DNA of 64,000 nt from Pseudomonadota bacterium (GCA_018240785.1 JAFEFC010000020.1:1-64000); one strand, 5' to 3'; numbered from the stretch's first letter, positions 1-12,303 are shown. Made by a program: numbers and translations. The notes: a model not told the origin generated them from the sequence alone.

Positions 1-1
1 C

Positions 2-217
2 AAGCGCATCAGGCAGACCATCCGTGACAACACCACCCCGCGCCACGTGCCGGCCAAGGTGCTGCAGGTGGCCGACATCCCGCGCACCAAGAGCGGCAAG
101 CTCGTCGAGCTGGCGGTGAGGAACGTGGTGCATGGCCGCCCGGTGAAGAACCAGGAGGCGCTGGCCAACCCGGAAGCGCTGGCCCTGTTCCGCGACCGCG
201 CCGAGCTGGCCGAGTGA
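2..217 (+). CDS. Acetoacetyl-CoA synthetase (acetoacetate-CoA ligase), 3' end only
   Basis: This is the last 71 residues of an ANL-superfamily acyl-CoA ligase that runs in from the left edge. The visible part carries the C-terminal swinging-domain stretch with the acyl-adenylate lysine in a TKSGK context, and then the family-specific tail with HGRPVKN and EALANPEAL, which I recognise from acetoacetate-CoA ligases rather than acetyl-CoA synthetases. The enzyme activates acetoacetate to acetoacetyl-CoA in the cytoplasm, feeding ketone-body and polyhydroxybutyrate turnover. The stop codon lies 10 bp before the next gene, so the two are probably co-transcribed. The assignment rests on the tail only; another short-chain acyl-CoA ligase is less likely but possible. 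Confidence 0.8.
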   Translation, partial: KRIRQTIRDNTTPRHVPAKVLQVADIPRTKSGKLVELAVRNVVHGRPVKNQEALANPEALALFRDRAELAE

Positions 218-227
218 GGAGACCGTC

Positions 228-770
228 ATGCTGATGAATCGAGATAAGTCGGTGCTGCTGGTGATCGACGTGCAGGAGCGCCTGGCGCCGGCCATCCACG
301 ACGGCGAGCGGGTCGCCGCCAACTGTGCCTGGCTGGCAGGCGTGGCGCAGCGGGTCGGCGTGCCGGTCGTCGTCACCGAGCATTTCCCCGACAAGATCGG
401 TGCTACGCTCGACGTGGTGAAGGCGGCCACCGCCGGCGCGCAATACGTCACCAAGCAGGCGTTCTCCGCGCAGGGTGACGGCTGCCTGGCGGCCACGGCG
501 GTGCAGGAGCGCCGCCAGATTGTGGTGTGCGGCACCGAGGCGCATGTGTGCGTGCAGCAGACCGCGCTGGAGCTGCGCTGGGCCGGCAAGGAGGTGTTCG
601 TCGTCGCCGATGCTTGCGGTTCGCGCAATCCTGCAGACCGCGAGCTCGCCTTCGCTCGCATGCGCAGCCACGGCATCGAAATCGTGTCGCGCGAGATGGT
701 GGCCTTCGAGTGGCTGCAGCGCGGCGGCACCGACCTGTTCCGCGAGGTCAATCGGGACTTCATCCGCTGA
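228..770 (+). CDS. Isochorismatase-family cysteine hydrolase
   Basis: A 180-residue single-domain protein of the isochorismatase/nicotinamidase fold. The expected catalytic triad is visible: Asp14 in VIDVQ, Lys76 in VTKQAF and nucleophilic Cys108 in GTEAHVCV. Length and motifs fit the YcaC-like hydrolase subgroup. The substrate cannot be read from sequence; these enzymes hydrolyse amides, imides or vinyl ethers. An AGGAG ribosome-binding site overlaps the end of the upstream acetoacetyl-CoA synthetase gene, 8 nt before the chosen ATG; a second in-frame ATG lies 6 nt further on. It is probably the last gene of that operon, because about 215 bp with a palindromic element follows before pyrG. 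Confidence 0.9.
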   Translation: MLMNRDKSVLLVIDVQERLAPAIHDGERVAANCAWLAGVAQRVGVPVVVTEHFPDKIGATLDVVKAATAGAQYVTKQAFSAQGDGCLAATAVQERRQIVVCGTEAHVCVQQTALELRWAGKEVFVVADACGSRNPADRELAFARMRSHGIEIVSREMVAFEWLQRGGTDLFREVNRDFIR

Positions 771-777
771 TTGGTGT

Positions 778-887
778 CCGGTCTGGCGGTGGGGGATGTG
801 TGGAGCGGACGAGCACTGTTCGAGTCCCGAGCGAAGCGAGGTCGAGTTGCGCAGGCCGACGGAGCACATCCCCGGCCGCCAGACCGG
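778..887. repeat. Palindromic repeat element with 23-bp inverted terminal arms
   Basis: The stretch is bounded by arms at 778-800 and 865-887 that are inverted copies matching at 21 of 23 positions, enclosing about 64 bp with short internal repeats around TCGAG and GCGAAGCGAG. It fills about half of the gap between the isochorismatase-like gene and pyrG. It looks like a small dispersed intergenic palindromic (REP/MITE-like) element. I see no second copy in the window, so repetitiveness is inferred. As RNA it could fold into one long hairpin. Confidence 0.6.
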
Positions 888-944
888 ATTCAAGGCAGGC
901 GCGCAATTCGCGAAACGGCAGGTGGGCATGCTTCCGGCGGGTAG

Positions 945-2639
<1,695 letters not shown>

Positions 2640-2650
2640 AGGAGCAAGCG

Positions 2651-3490
<840 letters not shown>

Positions 3491-3565
3491 GCGCACCACG
3501 GTCGCCGCATCTGTGCGGCTGATACCGCTTATTCCGGCGCGCGGTCGACCTGGCATCGTGCTTGA

Positions 3566-4918
<1,353 letters not shown>

Positions 4919-4951
4919 TTGTCGCCGGTTCGCGACACGGCATGATCTGGC

Positions 4952-4981
4952 AAGGCCGGCGGCGAACCCGCCGGCCTTTTC
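4952..4981 (+). terminator. Rho-independent terminator after eno
   Basis: An 11-bp perfect stem (4952-4962 with 968-978 of the same thousand) around a CGAAC loop, ending in a T run. It sits 33 bp after the eno stop and separates eno from ftsB. Confidence 0.85.
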
Positions 4982-5063
4982 GCAGGCTGCCGGTCGCGGA
5001 CGTCGGCGCCGGTCGCGCCGGCTTCATCCTTCGTACGATTCCCTGATTCCGCTGCACCTTCCC

Positions 5064-5339
5064 ATGCGCTGGCCTGTCCTCATCCTCTTCGTGCTCGTCG
5101 TCGTCCTGCAGTACCCGCTCTGGCTCGGCAAGGGCGGATGGCTGCGGGTGTGGGAGGTGGATCGACAGGTGCGGGCGCAGCGCGACGAGAACCTGCGCCT
5201 GGAGCAGCGCAACGCCAGCCTCGATGCCGAAGTGCGCGACCTGAAGTCGGGCAACGACGCGATCGAGGAGCGCGCGCGCTTCGAGCTGGGCATGACGCGC
5301 CCGGGCGAGATCTTCGTCGAGGTGCCGCAAAGGAACTGA
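5064..5339 (+). CDS. ftsB: Cell division protein FtsB
   Basis: A 91-residue bitopic membrane protein. It has a short cytoplasmic start, one transmembrane helix at about residues 4-21, and then a periplasmic coiled coil with leucine/acidic heptads (residues about 32-70) and the typical end [19 protein letters not shown]. FtsB links FtsQ and FtsL in the division complex at the septum. Its position directly downstream of eno is conserved in proteobacteria. It lies behind the eno terminator, so it needs its own promoter or some read-through. A longer frame starting upstream at 4734 overlaps eno and is rejected. Confidence 0.93.
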   Translation: MRWPVLILFVLVVVLQYPLWLGKGGWLRVWEVDRQVRAQRDENLRLEQRNASLDAEVRDLKSGNDAIEERARFELGMTRPGEIFVEVPQRN

Positions 5340-5375
5340 GCCGGCCAGCGGCGGGCTCACGCATGCGGCGGGCGT

Positions 5376-5807
5376 TCAGAGCCGTTGCGAGATCGCCTCG
5401 CGTTGTTCCTGCTCGTGTTCGAAGGCGAGCAGTTCACTGCCCAGGGCGTCCCGCGCCGAGACCATCCCCACCGGACGTCCATCGATGACCACGGGGACGT
5501 GGCGGAAGCCGCCTTCGGTCATCAGGTGCATCGCATGGACGAGCGGTCGGTCGGGCCCGATCGTCTGCGGATTCGGCGTCATCACTTCGGCAAGTCGCGT
5601 CGTGTCCGGGGCGAGCCCCGCGGCGAGGACGCGGACGAGTGCATCGCGCTCGGTGAAGATGCCGACGAGCTTGCCGGCCTCGACGATCATCGCGGATCCG
5701 ACGCGCTCCGCCGCCATCCGCATGGATGCCTCGCGCACGCTCATTTCGCGATCGACCGTCAGGATGCGTTGACCGCGCACCACACTTGCTATGGTTCTTG
5801 AGTGCAT
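5376..5807 (-). CDS. CBS-domain pair protein
   Basis: A 143-residue protein made almost only of two CBS domains (about residues 10-65 and 75-130). Repeated features are GSAMIVEAGKLVGIFTERD and HVPVVIDGRPVGMVSARD. CBS pairs bind adenosine nucleotides or NAD and act as energy or ionic sensors. No catalytic domain is attached, so it probably regulates a partner I cannot identify. It is transcribed convergently to ftsB and has about 100 bp of upstream sequence before the NlpC/P60 gene. The closing acidic tail (EHEQEQREA) is outside the fold. Confidence 0.85.
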   Translation of the reverse strand: MHSRTIASVVRGQRILTVDREMSVREASMRMAAERVGSAMIVEAGKLVGIFTERDALVRVLAAGLAPDTTRLAEVMTPNPQTIGPDRPLVHAMHLMTEGGFRHVPVVIDGRPVGMVSARDALGSELLAFEHEQEQREAISQRL

Positions 5808-5909
5808 GAATCGTCTCCTCCAGAAGGGATGTCAGGTGACTTGCAGCCTAGATGGCAGATGTGACAGGGGCGCGACGATTCCGGCACGTGGGTCGGCGCG
5901 GCAGCGCCA

Positions 5910-6527
5910 TCAGTTGGCCGCAAGCAGCGTGCGGGCGCCGTCGAAACGCGGCTTGAAATAACGGTTGTCCAGGCGCTCGACGCGCACCGCCCCCCGACTG
6001 GACGGGGCGTGGATGAAGCGGCCGTCGCCGATGTAGATCCCCATGTGCGAGTAGCGGCGCTGCATGGTGTTGAAGAACACAAGGTCGCCAGGCTGAAGGT
6101 CGTCGATGTCGATCGGTCGGGTGCGCTCCGCGATCTGCGCCGCGTTGTGCGGCAGGCGGCGGCCGCTGATCTTTTCGACGATGTAGGCCACCATGCCGCT
6201 GCAGTCGAGCCCGGCTTCCGGGTTGCGGCCGCCGAAACGGTAGCCGGTGTCGAGCAGTCCCAGGGCGTAAAGCACCATTTCCTGCGTCTGCGCTTCGCTG
6301 TCCACCGAGAAATAGTTGCGTTCCACCGGCAGGCTCGGCGCGGTGGAGGCGGGCGGGGTCAGGGTGCCGCATCCGGTGAGCTGCGTCGCCCCGATGATGG
6401 CGGCGATACCGAGCGTACCCAACAAGCCCGGAGCACCGCGCGTCGCGACCGGCTCGCCATCCGCCGTGCGGTCGAAGGCGATGGCGCGGGCGGCGTTGCC
6501 GGGATGTCGAAGGCGGGGCGCTGTCAT
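5910..6527 (-). CDS. NlpC/P60-family cell-wall peptidase, probable lipoprotein
   Basis: A 205-residue protein with a C-terminal NlpC/P60 domain: catalytic Cys in LDCSGMVAYI, His in YSHMGIYIGDG and a polar His in FIHAPSS. The family cleaves gamma-D-glutamyl-diaminopimelate or similar peptidoglycan bonds in the periplasm. A hydrophobic run ending in ATQLTGC gives a lipobox-like site, but it is preceded by about 40 residues, long for a signal peptide. I chose the ATG at 6527; an earlier in-frame start at 6620 would lengthen it further. The substrate bond cannot be told from sequence. It follows the SIMPL-domain gene on the same strand after about 60 bp. Confidence 0.85.
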   Translation of the reverse strand: MTAPRLRHPGNAARAIAFDRTADGEPVATRGAPGLLGTLGIAAIIGATQLTGCGTLTPPASTAPSLPVERNYFSVDSEAQTQEMVLYALGLLDTGYRFGGRNPEAGLDCSGMVAYIVEKISGRRLPHNAAQIAERTRPIDIDDLQPGDLVFFNTMQRRYSHMGIYIGDGRFIHAPSSRGAVRVERLDNRYFKPRFDGARTLLAAN

Positions 6528-6588
6528 GTCGCGAAAGATAGGACACGGCCGCGCGGGCGTCCACCCCCGCCAGCCGCCTCGCAAGCCT

Positions 6589-7290
6589 TCAGTCGAGCAG
6601 TTCGACACGGCCGCTGACACTTATCGAGACCTGGCTCTCGCCGCCTTCGAGCGGCGCAGGGGCGGCCTCGGCTGCCATCGCGGAGGCGGCGCGCATGCGC
6701 GCGAACACGGGCTGCTGCATGCCGGACTCGGCGATGTTGATCTGGTACAGGCGGTAGCGCCGGCCCAGCGCGCCGGTGATCAACTGCGCGCGCTTCTCGA
6801 AGGCGTGGATGGCGTCGACCGTCGCCTCGTCGGCCGCCTTGCGACGCGTTTCGGGCGCGGGCTGCATGACGATCTGCGCAAGCGCCATGCTGGACTGCAG
6901 CTTGCCGATGAGTGCCGACATCGCGCCCACGTCGCGGCTTTCGAGCCGCAGGTCGGCGCGCATGCGCCAGCTCTCGATGCGGCCACGGCCGTCCTTCCCA
7001 TAGATCGGCCAGGTGGAGGTGCCCGCGCTCTGCGTCTTCACGCCCGGGTGCGCGCGTGCAATGTCGAGCGCCGCGGCAATCGCCTGGTTGACCTCGCGCG
7101 CCAGCGCGGCCGCATCGGCGGCCGAGCGCTCGACATAGAGCACGGCGACCGCGAGATCGTTGGGCGCCGCGCGGCTGGCTTCGGCGCTGAACTCGACGGT
7201 GCGCACCGCGGCATCGTCGGCGAGGGCGGAGAGGGGGGCGGCCAGCGGCGCGCAGAGCGTGCTGGCGAGCAGGGCAAGGCGAAGTTTCAT
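6589..7290 (-). CDS. SIMPL-domain (DUF541) periplasmic protein
   Basis: A 233-residue secreted protein. Residues 1-25 form a clear signal peptide (charged MKLR, hydrophobic core, ALADDAA cleavage region). The rest is a SIMPL/DUF541 domain, recognisable from the periodic pattern in VEFSAEASRAAPNDLAVAV, the central STWPIYGKDGR segment and the closing VSISVSGRVELLD. Relatives in E. coli and Brucella are periplasmic and linked to oxidative stress or oligomeric ring formation, but no reaction is established. A gene running the other way (EamA exporter) starts 170 bp away. Confidence 0.85.
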   Translation of the reverse strand: MKLRLALLASTLCAPLAAPLSALADDAAVRTVEFSAEASRAAPNDLAVAVLYVERSAADAAALAREVNQAIAAALDIARAHPGVKTQSAGTSTWPIYGKDGRGRIESWRMRADLRLESRDVGAMSALIGKLQSSMALAQIVMQPAPETRRKAADEATVDAIHAFEKRAQLITGALGRRYRLYQINIAESGMQQPVFARMRAASAMAAEAAPAPLEGGESQVSISVSGRVELLD

Positions 7291-7460
7291 GAAGGCGACT
7301 CCTCATTCTCTTGCATGGATCGGGTGCGCCGCCGGCGAGCGACGGCGGGCGGCGCCAGCCTGCCGTTTATACCGCAGAGTCGCCGCGACGTGCCGTTTGC
7401 ATTGACCATATGCGCCGTGCTGGGCATGCTCGCGGTCTTCGTTACTTGTTGTTCCCTTCC

Positions 7461-8396
7461 ATGAATCAGCGAATCGTCGGTGCGCTTCTCGTCGCCGTCT
7501 CCGCGGCCGGTTTCGGCGCGATGGCGATCTTCGCGCGCTACGCCTACGCCGACGGTGCGGACGTCGTCGCAGTGCTATCCCTGCGCTTTGCCATCGCCGC
7601 GGCGCTGATGAGCATCTATATGGCAATTGCACGCCGGCGCTGGCCGCGCGGACGCAACCTGGCGATCCTCGCGGCGATGGGCGGCGTCGGCTATGTCGGG
7701 CAGTCGCTTGCCTTCTTTTCTGCGCTGAACTACGCCTCGGCCGGACTGGTGGCGCTGCTGCTTTACCTCTATCCCTTCCTCGTCACCGTGCTCGGGGCGG
7801 CGTTCCTGCGCGAGCCGCTGGGCCTTGGGCGCGTGCTGGCGGTGCTGGCGGCCCTGGCTGGAACGGCGCTCACCCTGGGCGGCGGGATTGCGGGCGAGCC
7901 GGTCGGTGTCGCGCTGGGCGTGGCGGCGGCGCTGCTCTATTCGATCTACATCCTCATCGGCAGCCGGGTGCTGGCCAGCTCGGACGCGATGGGCGCGGCC
8001 ACGGTGGTGATGATTGCCGCGGCCGTGGTGTTCGGCGCGATCGCGCTCGGCACCCGGCCACGCTTCCCGGTGGGACCGGCCGGCTGGGCTGCGGTGCTGG
8101 CGATCGCGGTGGTGTCGACGGTGATCGCGATGGGTGCCTTCTTCGCGGGAATCCGCCTTCTGGGCGCGGCCGATGCGGCGACCTTGTCCACGCTGGAGCC
8201 GGCGGTGACGATTGCGCTCGCCGCCATCTTCCTCGACGAACCGCTCAACCGGCTGCAGCTCGCGGGTGGCGCCATCATTCTTGGTGCCGTTGTCTGGCTG
8301 ACGCGCGGCGGCGCGCGCAAGGAGGATGAAAGGCCGGACGGGCATGCAGCCGCCGCGGACACGCGTCCCGGCAGTGGCGCTGGCAGCCGCGCCTAA
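7461..8396 (+). CDS. EamA/DMT-family metabolite exporter
   Basis: A 311-residue integral membrane protein with about ten hydrophobic segments in two EamA repeats. The first repeat opens with GALLVAVSAAGFGAMAIFARYAY and the second with GVALGVAAALLYSIYILIG; STLEPAVTIALAAIFLDEPL near the end is a family hallmark. Members export amino acids, nucleobases or other small metabolites; the substrate is not predictable. The last about 30 residues form a charged cytoplasmic tail. Its stop overlaps the end of the convergent carbonic-anhydrase-like gene by 4 bp. Confidence 0.9.
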   Translation: MNQRIVGALLVAVSAAGFGAMAIFARYAYADGADVVAVLSLRFAIAAALMSIYMAIARRRWPRGRNLAILAAMGGVGYVGQSLAFFSALNYASAGLVALLLYLYPFLVTVLGAAFLREPLGLGRVLAVLAALAGTALTLGGGIAGEPVGVALGVAAALLYSIYILIGSRVLASSDAMGAATVVMIAAAVVFGAIALGTRPRFPVGPAGWAAVLAIAVVSTVIAMGAFFAGIRLLGAADAATLSTLEPAVTIALAAIFLDEPLNRLQLAGGAIILGAVVWLTRGGARKEDERPDGHAAAADTRPGSGAGSRA

Positions 8397-8947
8397 CGGG
8401 AGCCTTGCTCGATTGCGGCGCTGGGGTCGAGCGCGCGCATCTCGGCTTCGTAGCGGCGCGCGTTCTCGACGTAGTGCGCCGCGTTGGCGCGCAAGTTGGC
8501 GATGTCGGCATCGGTCAGTTCGCGGATCACGCGCCCGGGCGAACCGACGACCAGCGAACGGTCGGGGATCACCTTCCCCTCCGGAATCAGCGCCTTCGCG
8601 CCGATGATGCAGTCCTTGCCGATCACCGCGTTGTTGAGCACCACCGCGTTGATGCCGATCAGGCTGCCGTCGCCGACGGTGCAGCCGTGCAGCATCGCCA
8701 TGTGGCCCACGGTGACGTTGGCGCCGATGGCGAGCGGCACGCCGTCGTCGGTGTGCAGGATGGAGCCGTCCTGGATGTTGGTGTTGTCGCCGATGCTGAT
8801 CGGGTCACGGTCGCCGCGGATGACCACGTTGTACCAGATGTTGACGTTGTGGCCTGCTTCGACGGCGCCGATGACCGTGGCGTTGTGTGCAACCCAGCAG
8901 CCTTCACCGAATTGTGGCGTGTGCTCGCCCAGGGCGTAAATGCTCAT
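8393..8947 (-). CDS. Gamma-carbonic-anhydrase-family protein (hexapeptide repeat)
   Basis: A 184-residue left-handed beta-helix protein. Hexapeptide repeats run from about residue 15 to 140 (for example VIGAVEAGHNVNIWYNVVIRGD). The three metal-binding His positions are present as ILHTDDG, VGHMAM and LHGCTVG. A C-terminal helix (about 145-184) completes the trimer fold. Such proteins are annotated as gamma carbonic anhydrase or YrdA/PaaY-like; YrdA-type proteins often lack demonstrated CO2 hydration activity, so the activity is uncertain. It is convergent with the EamA exporter. Confidence 0.9.
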   Translation of the reverse strand: MSIYALGEHTPQFGEGCWVAHNATVIGAVEAGHNVNIWYNVVIRGDRDPISIGDNTNIQDGSILHTDDGVPLAIGANVTVGHMAMLHGCTVGDGSLIGINAVVLNNAVIGKDCIIGAKALIPEGKVIPDRSLVVGSPGRVIRELTDADIANLRANAAHYVENARRYEAEMRALDPSAAIEQGSR

Positions 8948-9025
8948 CGTCTCTCTCTGTTGAAACCGGCGCCTGTTGTCCGGCGCGGGGGCGAAATCAT
9001 AGCAAGCTCAGGCGCTTAGTGGACA

Positions 9026-9064
9026 TTTCCGGGCACCGTCAGGTGACGCCATCTTGCCCGGAAA
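9026..9064. repeat. Nested palindrome in the divergent promoter region before rlmJ
   Basis: Perfect 10-bp inverted arms at 9026-9035 and 9055-9064 enclose a second palindrome CGTCA-GG-TGACG. The structure lies between the divergent carbonic-anhydrase-like and rlmJ genes. It could be a protein-binding site or an RNA hairpin ahead of rlmJ; no T run follows, so it is not a typical terminator. Confidence 0.5.
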
Positions 9065-9122
9065 GGGGCGCCGTGCGGGCGGTGATGGTAGGATGCGCGG
9101 CTTCCGCCGCCCCTCGATGCTC

Positions 9123-9968
9123 ATGCTCAGCTACCGCCACGCCTTTCACGCCGGCAACCACGCCGATGTCCTGAAGCACGCCGTCCTGCTCGAATTGCTG
9201 GATTACTTCAATCGCAAGGACAAGCCGTGGTTCTACATCGACACCCATGCCGGCGGCGGATGTTATGCGCTGGAGAGCGAGCAGGCCGGCAAGACGGCCG
9301 AGTTCGCCGATGGCATCGGCCGGCTGTGGGCGCGGGACGACCTGCCTGTGATGCTGGCGCGCTACGTCGCCGCGGTGCGACAGTTCAATCCCCATGGCCG
9401 GCTGCTGTTCTATCCCGGCTCGCCGGCGCTGGCGATGACCTGCGCCCGCGCGCAGGACCGCCTGCGCCTGTTCGAGCTGCACCCGGCGGATCACGAGTCG
9501 CTGCAGCGCACCTTCAATGGCGAGGGCGAGCGCGTGCAGGTGCGCAAGGCCGACGGTTTCGGCGCGCTCAAGGGGCTGCTGCCACCGCCTTCGCGGCGCG
9601 CGCTGGCGCTGATCGATCCGCCCTATGAAGTGAAGGAGGATTACCGCCGCGTGGTCGAGGTGCTGAAGGACGCCATGAAGCGCTTTCCGACCGGCACCTA
9701 TGCGCTGTGGTACCCGATGCTGGCGCGGCCGGAGGCGCGGCAACTGCATGACCGCCTCGCCGATCTTGGTGCCGAGAGCTGGCTCGACGTGCGCCTGTCG
9801 GTGAAGCGCCCGCCCAGGGACGGCTTCGGCATGTTCGGCAGCGGCATGTACATCGTCAATCCGCCCTGGGTCCTGCCCGAACGCCTGGAAGCTACGCTGC
9901 CGTGGCTGAGCAAGGTACTGGCGGTGGACGAGGGTGCCGGCTTCGACCTGGAGCATGCGATCGAATGA
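9123..9968 (+). CDS. rlmJ: 23S rRNA (adenine-2030-N6)-methyltransferase RlmJ
   Basis: A 281-residue SAM-dependent methyltransferase that modifies A2030 of 23S rRNA. The protein opens with the family hallmark MLSYRHAFHAGNHADVLKH, has FYIDTHAGGG in the SAM-binding region and the N6-adenine methyltransferase motif DPPY in ALIDPPYEVKEDY. I chose the second of two nearby ATGs (9123, not 9117) because it gives the conserved start. It overlaps the next gene by 4 bp (ATGA), so they form one transcription unit that may include the phosphate permease. Confidence 0.94.
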   Translation: MLSYRHAFHAGNHADVLKHAVLLELLDYFNRKDKPWFYIDTHAGGGCYALESEQAGKTAEFADGIGRLWARDDLPVMLARYVAAVRQFNPHGRLLFYPGSPALAMTCARAQDRLRLFELHPADHESLQRTFNGEGERVQVRKADGFGALKGLLPPPSRRALALIDPPYEVKEDYRRVVEVLKDAMKRFPTGTYALWYPMLARPEARQLHDRLADLGAESWLDVRLSVKRPPRDGFGMFGSGMYIVNPPWVLPERLEATLPWLSKVLAVDEGAGFDLEHAIE

Positions 9969-10348
9969 AGGCGCAGCCAACGCTCACCGACGGACGGTCC
10001 GACACGCTGCAGGTGCTGCGTGACGCGCTGCGGGCGTTCGCTGCCGAGCGTGCCTGGGAGCCCTTCCACACGCCGAAGAACCTGGCGATGGCGCTGTCGG
10101 GCGAGGCAGGAGAGGTGATCGAGCACTTCCAGTGGCTGACGGCCGAGCAGTCGGCTGCGCTCGATGCCGACACGCGCGAGGCGGTTGCGCTGGAGCTGGC
10201 CGACGTGCTGCTCTACCTGGTGCGCCTGGCCGACGTGCTCGACATCGATCTCGCCGACGCGGCGCAACGCAAGCTGGCGATCAACGCGCGCCGCTACCCG
10301 GCAGACAGGGCGTACGGGCGCTCGGACAAGTACGACAAGCTGGGCTGA
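9965..10348 (+). CDS. MazG-like nucleotide pyrophosphohydrolase
   Basis: A 127-residue all-alpha NTP-PPase of the MazG/RS21-C6 type. Metal-binding acidic residues appear in LSGEAGEVIEHFQW and ELADVLLYLVRLADVLDID. Relatives hydrolyse non-canonical or surplus (d)NTPs to monophosphates, cleaning the nucleotide pool; the preferred nucleotide is not visible here. Translation is probably coupled to rlmJ through the ATGA overlap. The phosphate permease GTG follows 7 bp after its stop. Confidence 0.88.
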   Translation: MKAQPTLTDGRSDTLQVLRDALRAFAAERAWEPFHTPKNLAMALSGEAGEVIEHFQWLTAEQSAALDADTREAVALELADVLLYLVRLADVLDIDLADAAQRKLAINARRYPADRAYGRSDKYDKLG

Positions 10349-10355
10349 TCCGGGC

Positions 10356-11936
10356 GTGGAACTGCAGCACCTCAACGAATTCGAGCAGGCGGTCGCCGGC
10401 GGCCGCGGAGAACTCGTGCGCTTTGGCGTCAGCTTCCTGTTCCTCGTCGGCGTGATGTTCTACGTGGCCTCGCAGGGGGCCGGCGAGGGCAGCGTCGTGC
10501 TGGTGATGGCGGCGATCGTCGCCACCTACATGGCGATGAACATCGGCGCCAACGATGTCGCCAACAACGTCGGCCCGGCCGTTGGCGCGGGCGCGTTCAG
10601 CCTGGTGATTGCGCTGCTGATCGCGGCGGTCTTCGACATCGCCGGCGCGCTGGTTGCCGGCGAGCGGGTGATCGAGCGCATGCGCAGCGGCATCATCCAT
10701 CCCGGCATGTTCGCCGATCCGCAGCTCATCGTCTGGGTCATGCTCGCGGCGTTGCTGGCGGGGGCGGTCTGGATCAACATCGCGAGCGCATTGGGTGCGC
10801 CGGTGTCGACGACGCATGCCATCGTCGGTGCGATCATGGGCAGCGGCGTGGCCGCGCGCGGCATCGAGGTCGTCAACTGGCCGGTGATGGGCGGCATCGT
10901 GGCGAGCTGGGTGGTGTCTCCCCTGCTCGGCGGGGTGCTCGCGGCGATGTTCCTTTACTTCATCAAGCGCAGCATCACCTATCGGGTGGACATGGCGGCG
11001 GCGGCAAGGCGCGCGGTCCCGGTGCTGATGGCGGTCATGGCATGGATCTTCACCACCTTCCTGCTGGTCGAGGGCCTTGGGCGCTGGCGTATCGTCAGCG
11101 GGGCGATCGCGCTCGGCTGCGGGTTTGCGGCGGGTTTGCTGACCTTCTTCACGGTGCGTGCGCGGGTTGCGGGGCCGGGGCGCTTCATCCCGAACACGAA
11201 GTCGGGCGTGAATCGGCTGTTCACCGTGCCGCTGATGTTCGCCGCGGCGGTGATGAGTTTTGCCCATGGCTCGAACGATGTCGCCAACGCGGTCGGGCCG
11301 CTGGCGGCTATCGTGCACGTCGTCACCCAGGCGGGCGGCTCCATGCAGGGCGCGAACGTGGCCGCATGGGCGATGCTGGTCGGGGCGCTCGGTATCGGCG
11401 TCGGCCTGGCGCTGTTCGGGCCGCGCGTGATCCGCACCATCGGCAGCGAGCTCACCGAGCTCGACAACATGCGCGCCTTCAGTGTCGTGATGGCGTCGGC
11501 GCTGACGGTGATCGTCGCCAGCGTGCTCGGCTTGCCGGTGAGCTCCACCCATGTGGTCGTCGGCAGTGTGCTGGGGGTGGGTTTCCTGCGCGAATATCTC
11601 AAGAGCAGCCGCGAGCGGATGGTGGAGGAGATCAAGGCTCACCATCCGCAGCACGACCAGCCGGCGATCGACGATTTCATGCGCCGCTTCGAGGTCGCAT
11701 CGGTGGACGACAAGGGCGCGCTGCTGAAGGAGCTCAAGCAGCGCGCCAAGCGCGGTGAGGATCCGGCGCGGTTTGCCAAGTGGGAGCGCAAGGCGCTGCG
11801 TCGCGCCTACCAGCATGAACTGGTGCGACGCTCGCAGTTGCGGCGCATCCTCGCGGCGTGGTTGATCACGGTGCCGGCATCGGCACTGATGGCGGCGGGG
11901 CTCTTCCATGCGATCGCCGGGGTGCTCGCACGATGA
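10356..11936 (+). CDS. Inorganic phosphate transporter, PiT family
   Basis: A 526-residue integral membrane permease. The duplicated PiT signature is present twice: NIGANDVANNVGPAVGAGAF near residue 60 and HGSNDVANAVGPLAAIV near 310, and each half has a conserved serine loop (GAPVSTTHAIVG; GLPVSSTHVVVG). About ten to twelve helices are predicted, followed by a charged cytoplasmic tail of about 90 residues before a final hydrophobic segment. It imports phosphate with protons or as a metal-phosphate complex. The start is a GTG at 10356, just after the previous stop; the longer upstream frame overlaps the MazG-like gene and is rejected. It overlaps the next gene by 4 bp. Confidence 0.92.
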   Translation: MELQHLNEFEQAVAGGRGELVRFGVSFLFLVGVMFYVASQGAGEGSVVLVMAAIVATYMAMNIGANDVANNVGPAVGAGAFSLVIALLIAAVFDIAGALVAGERVIERMRSGIIHPGMFADPQLIVWVMLAALLAGAVWINIASALGAPVSTTHAIVGAIMGSGVAARGIEVVNWPVMGGIVASWVVSPLLGGVLAAMFLYFIKRSITYRVDMAAAARRAVPVLMAVMAWIFTTFLLVEGLGRWRIVSGAIALGCGFAAGLLTFFTVRARVAGPGRFIPNTKSGVNRLFTVPLMFAAAVMSFAHGSNDVANAVGPLAAIVHVVTQAGGSMQGANVAAWAMLVGALGIGVGLALFGPRVIRTIGSELTELDNMRAFSVVMASALTVIVASVLGLPVSSTHVVVGSVLGVGFLREYLKSSRERMVEEIKAHHPQHDQPAIDDFMRRFEVASVDDKGALLKELKQRAKRGEDPARFAKWERKALRRAYQHELVRRSQLRRILAAWLITVPASALMAAGLFHAIAGVLAR

Positions 11937-12268
11937 TTTCCCTACCCGAACTGCTGGTGCTGCTGGCGCTGATGCTGCTGGTGTGGTTCTGGTTCGACAG
12001 CCTGAAGGCGCGCGAAGCGGGCGTGGCCGCGGCGCGCGCAGCATGCCGTCGCGAAGGCTTGCAGTTCCTCGACGAGACCGTGGTCGGCCGCGGCCTGCGG
12101 CCGGTACGCGACGACGATGGCCGCCTGGTGCTGCGACGCGCCTTCGACTTCGATTATTCCCGCTCTGGCTACGACCGCTATCGCGGCGCGGTGGTGCTGC
12201 AGGGTCGCGAAGTGGTGCTGCTCGACCTCGGCGGCGAGGGGCGCGAAACCCTTCCACCTGGCGCCTAG
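11933..12268 (+). CDS. DUF3301-type small membrane-anchored protein
   Basis: A 111-residue protein with one N-terminal transmembrane helix (about residues 4-20) and a small soluble domain with FLDETVVGRGLRPVRDDDGR, FDFDYSRSGYDRYRGAVVL and GREVVLLDL, which I associate with DUF3301. The function is unknown. Its ATG overlaps the phosphate permease stop (ATGA), so the two are translationally coupled. It converges on the GTP cyclohydrolase gene with 35 bp between them. Confidence 0.8.
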   Translation: MISLPELLVLLALMLLVWFWFDSLKAREAGVAAARAACRREGLQFLDETVVGRGLRPVRDDDGRLVLRRAFDFDYSRSGYDRYRGAVVLQGREVVLLDLGGEGRETLPPGA

Positions 12269-12303
12269 CTGGCGCCGGATCGCGGCCGTTCAGGCCTGGC
12301 CGA

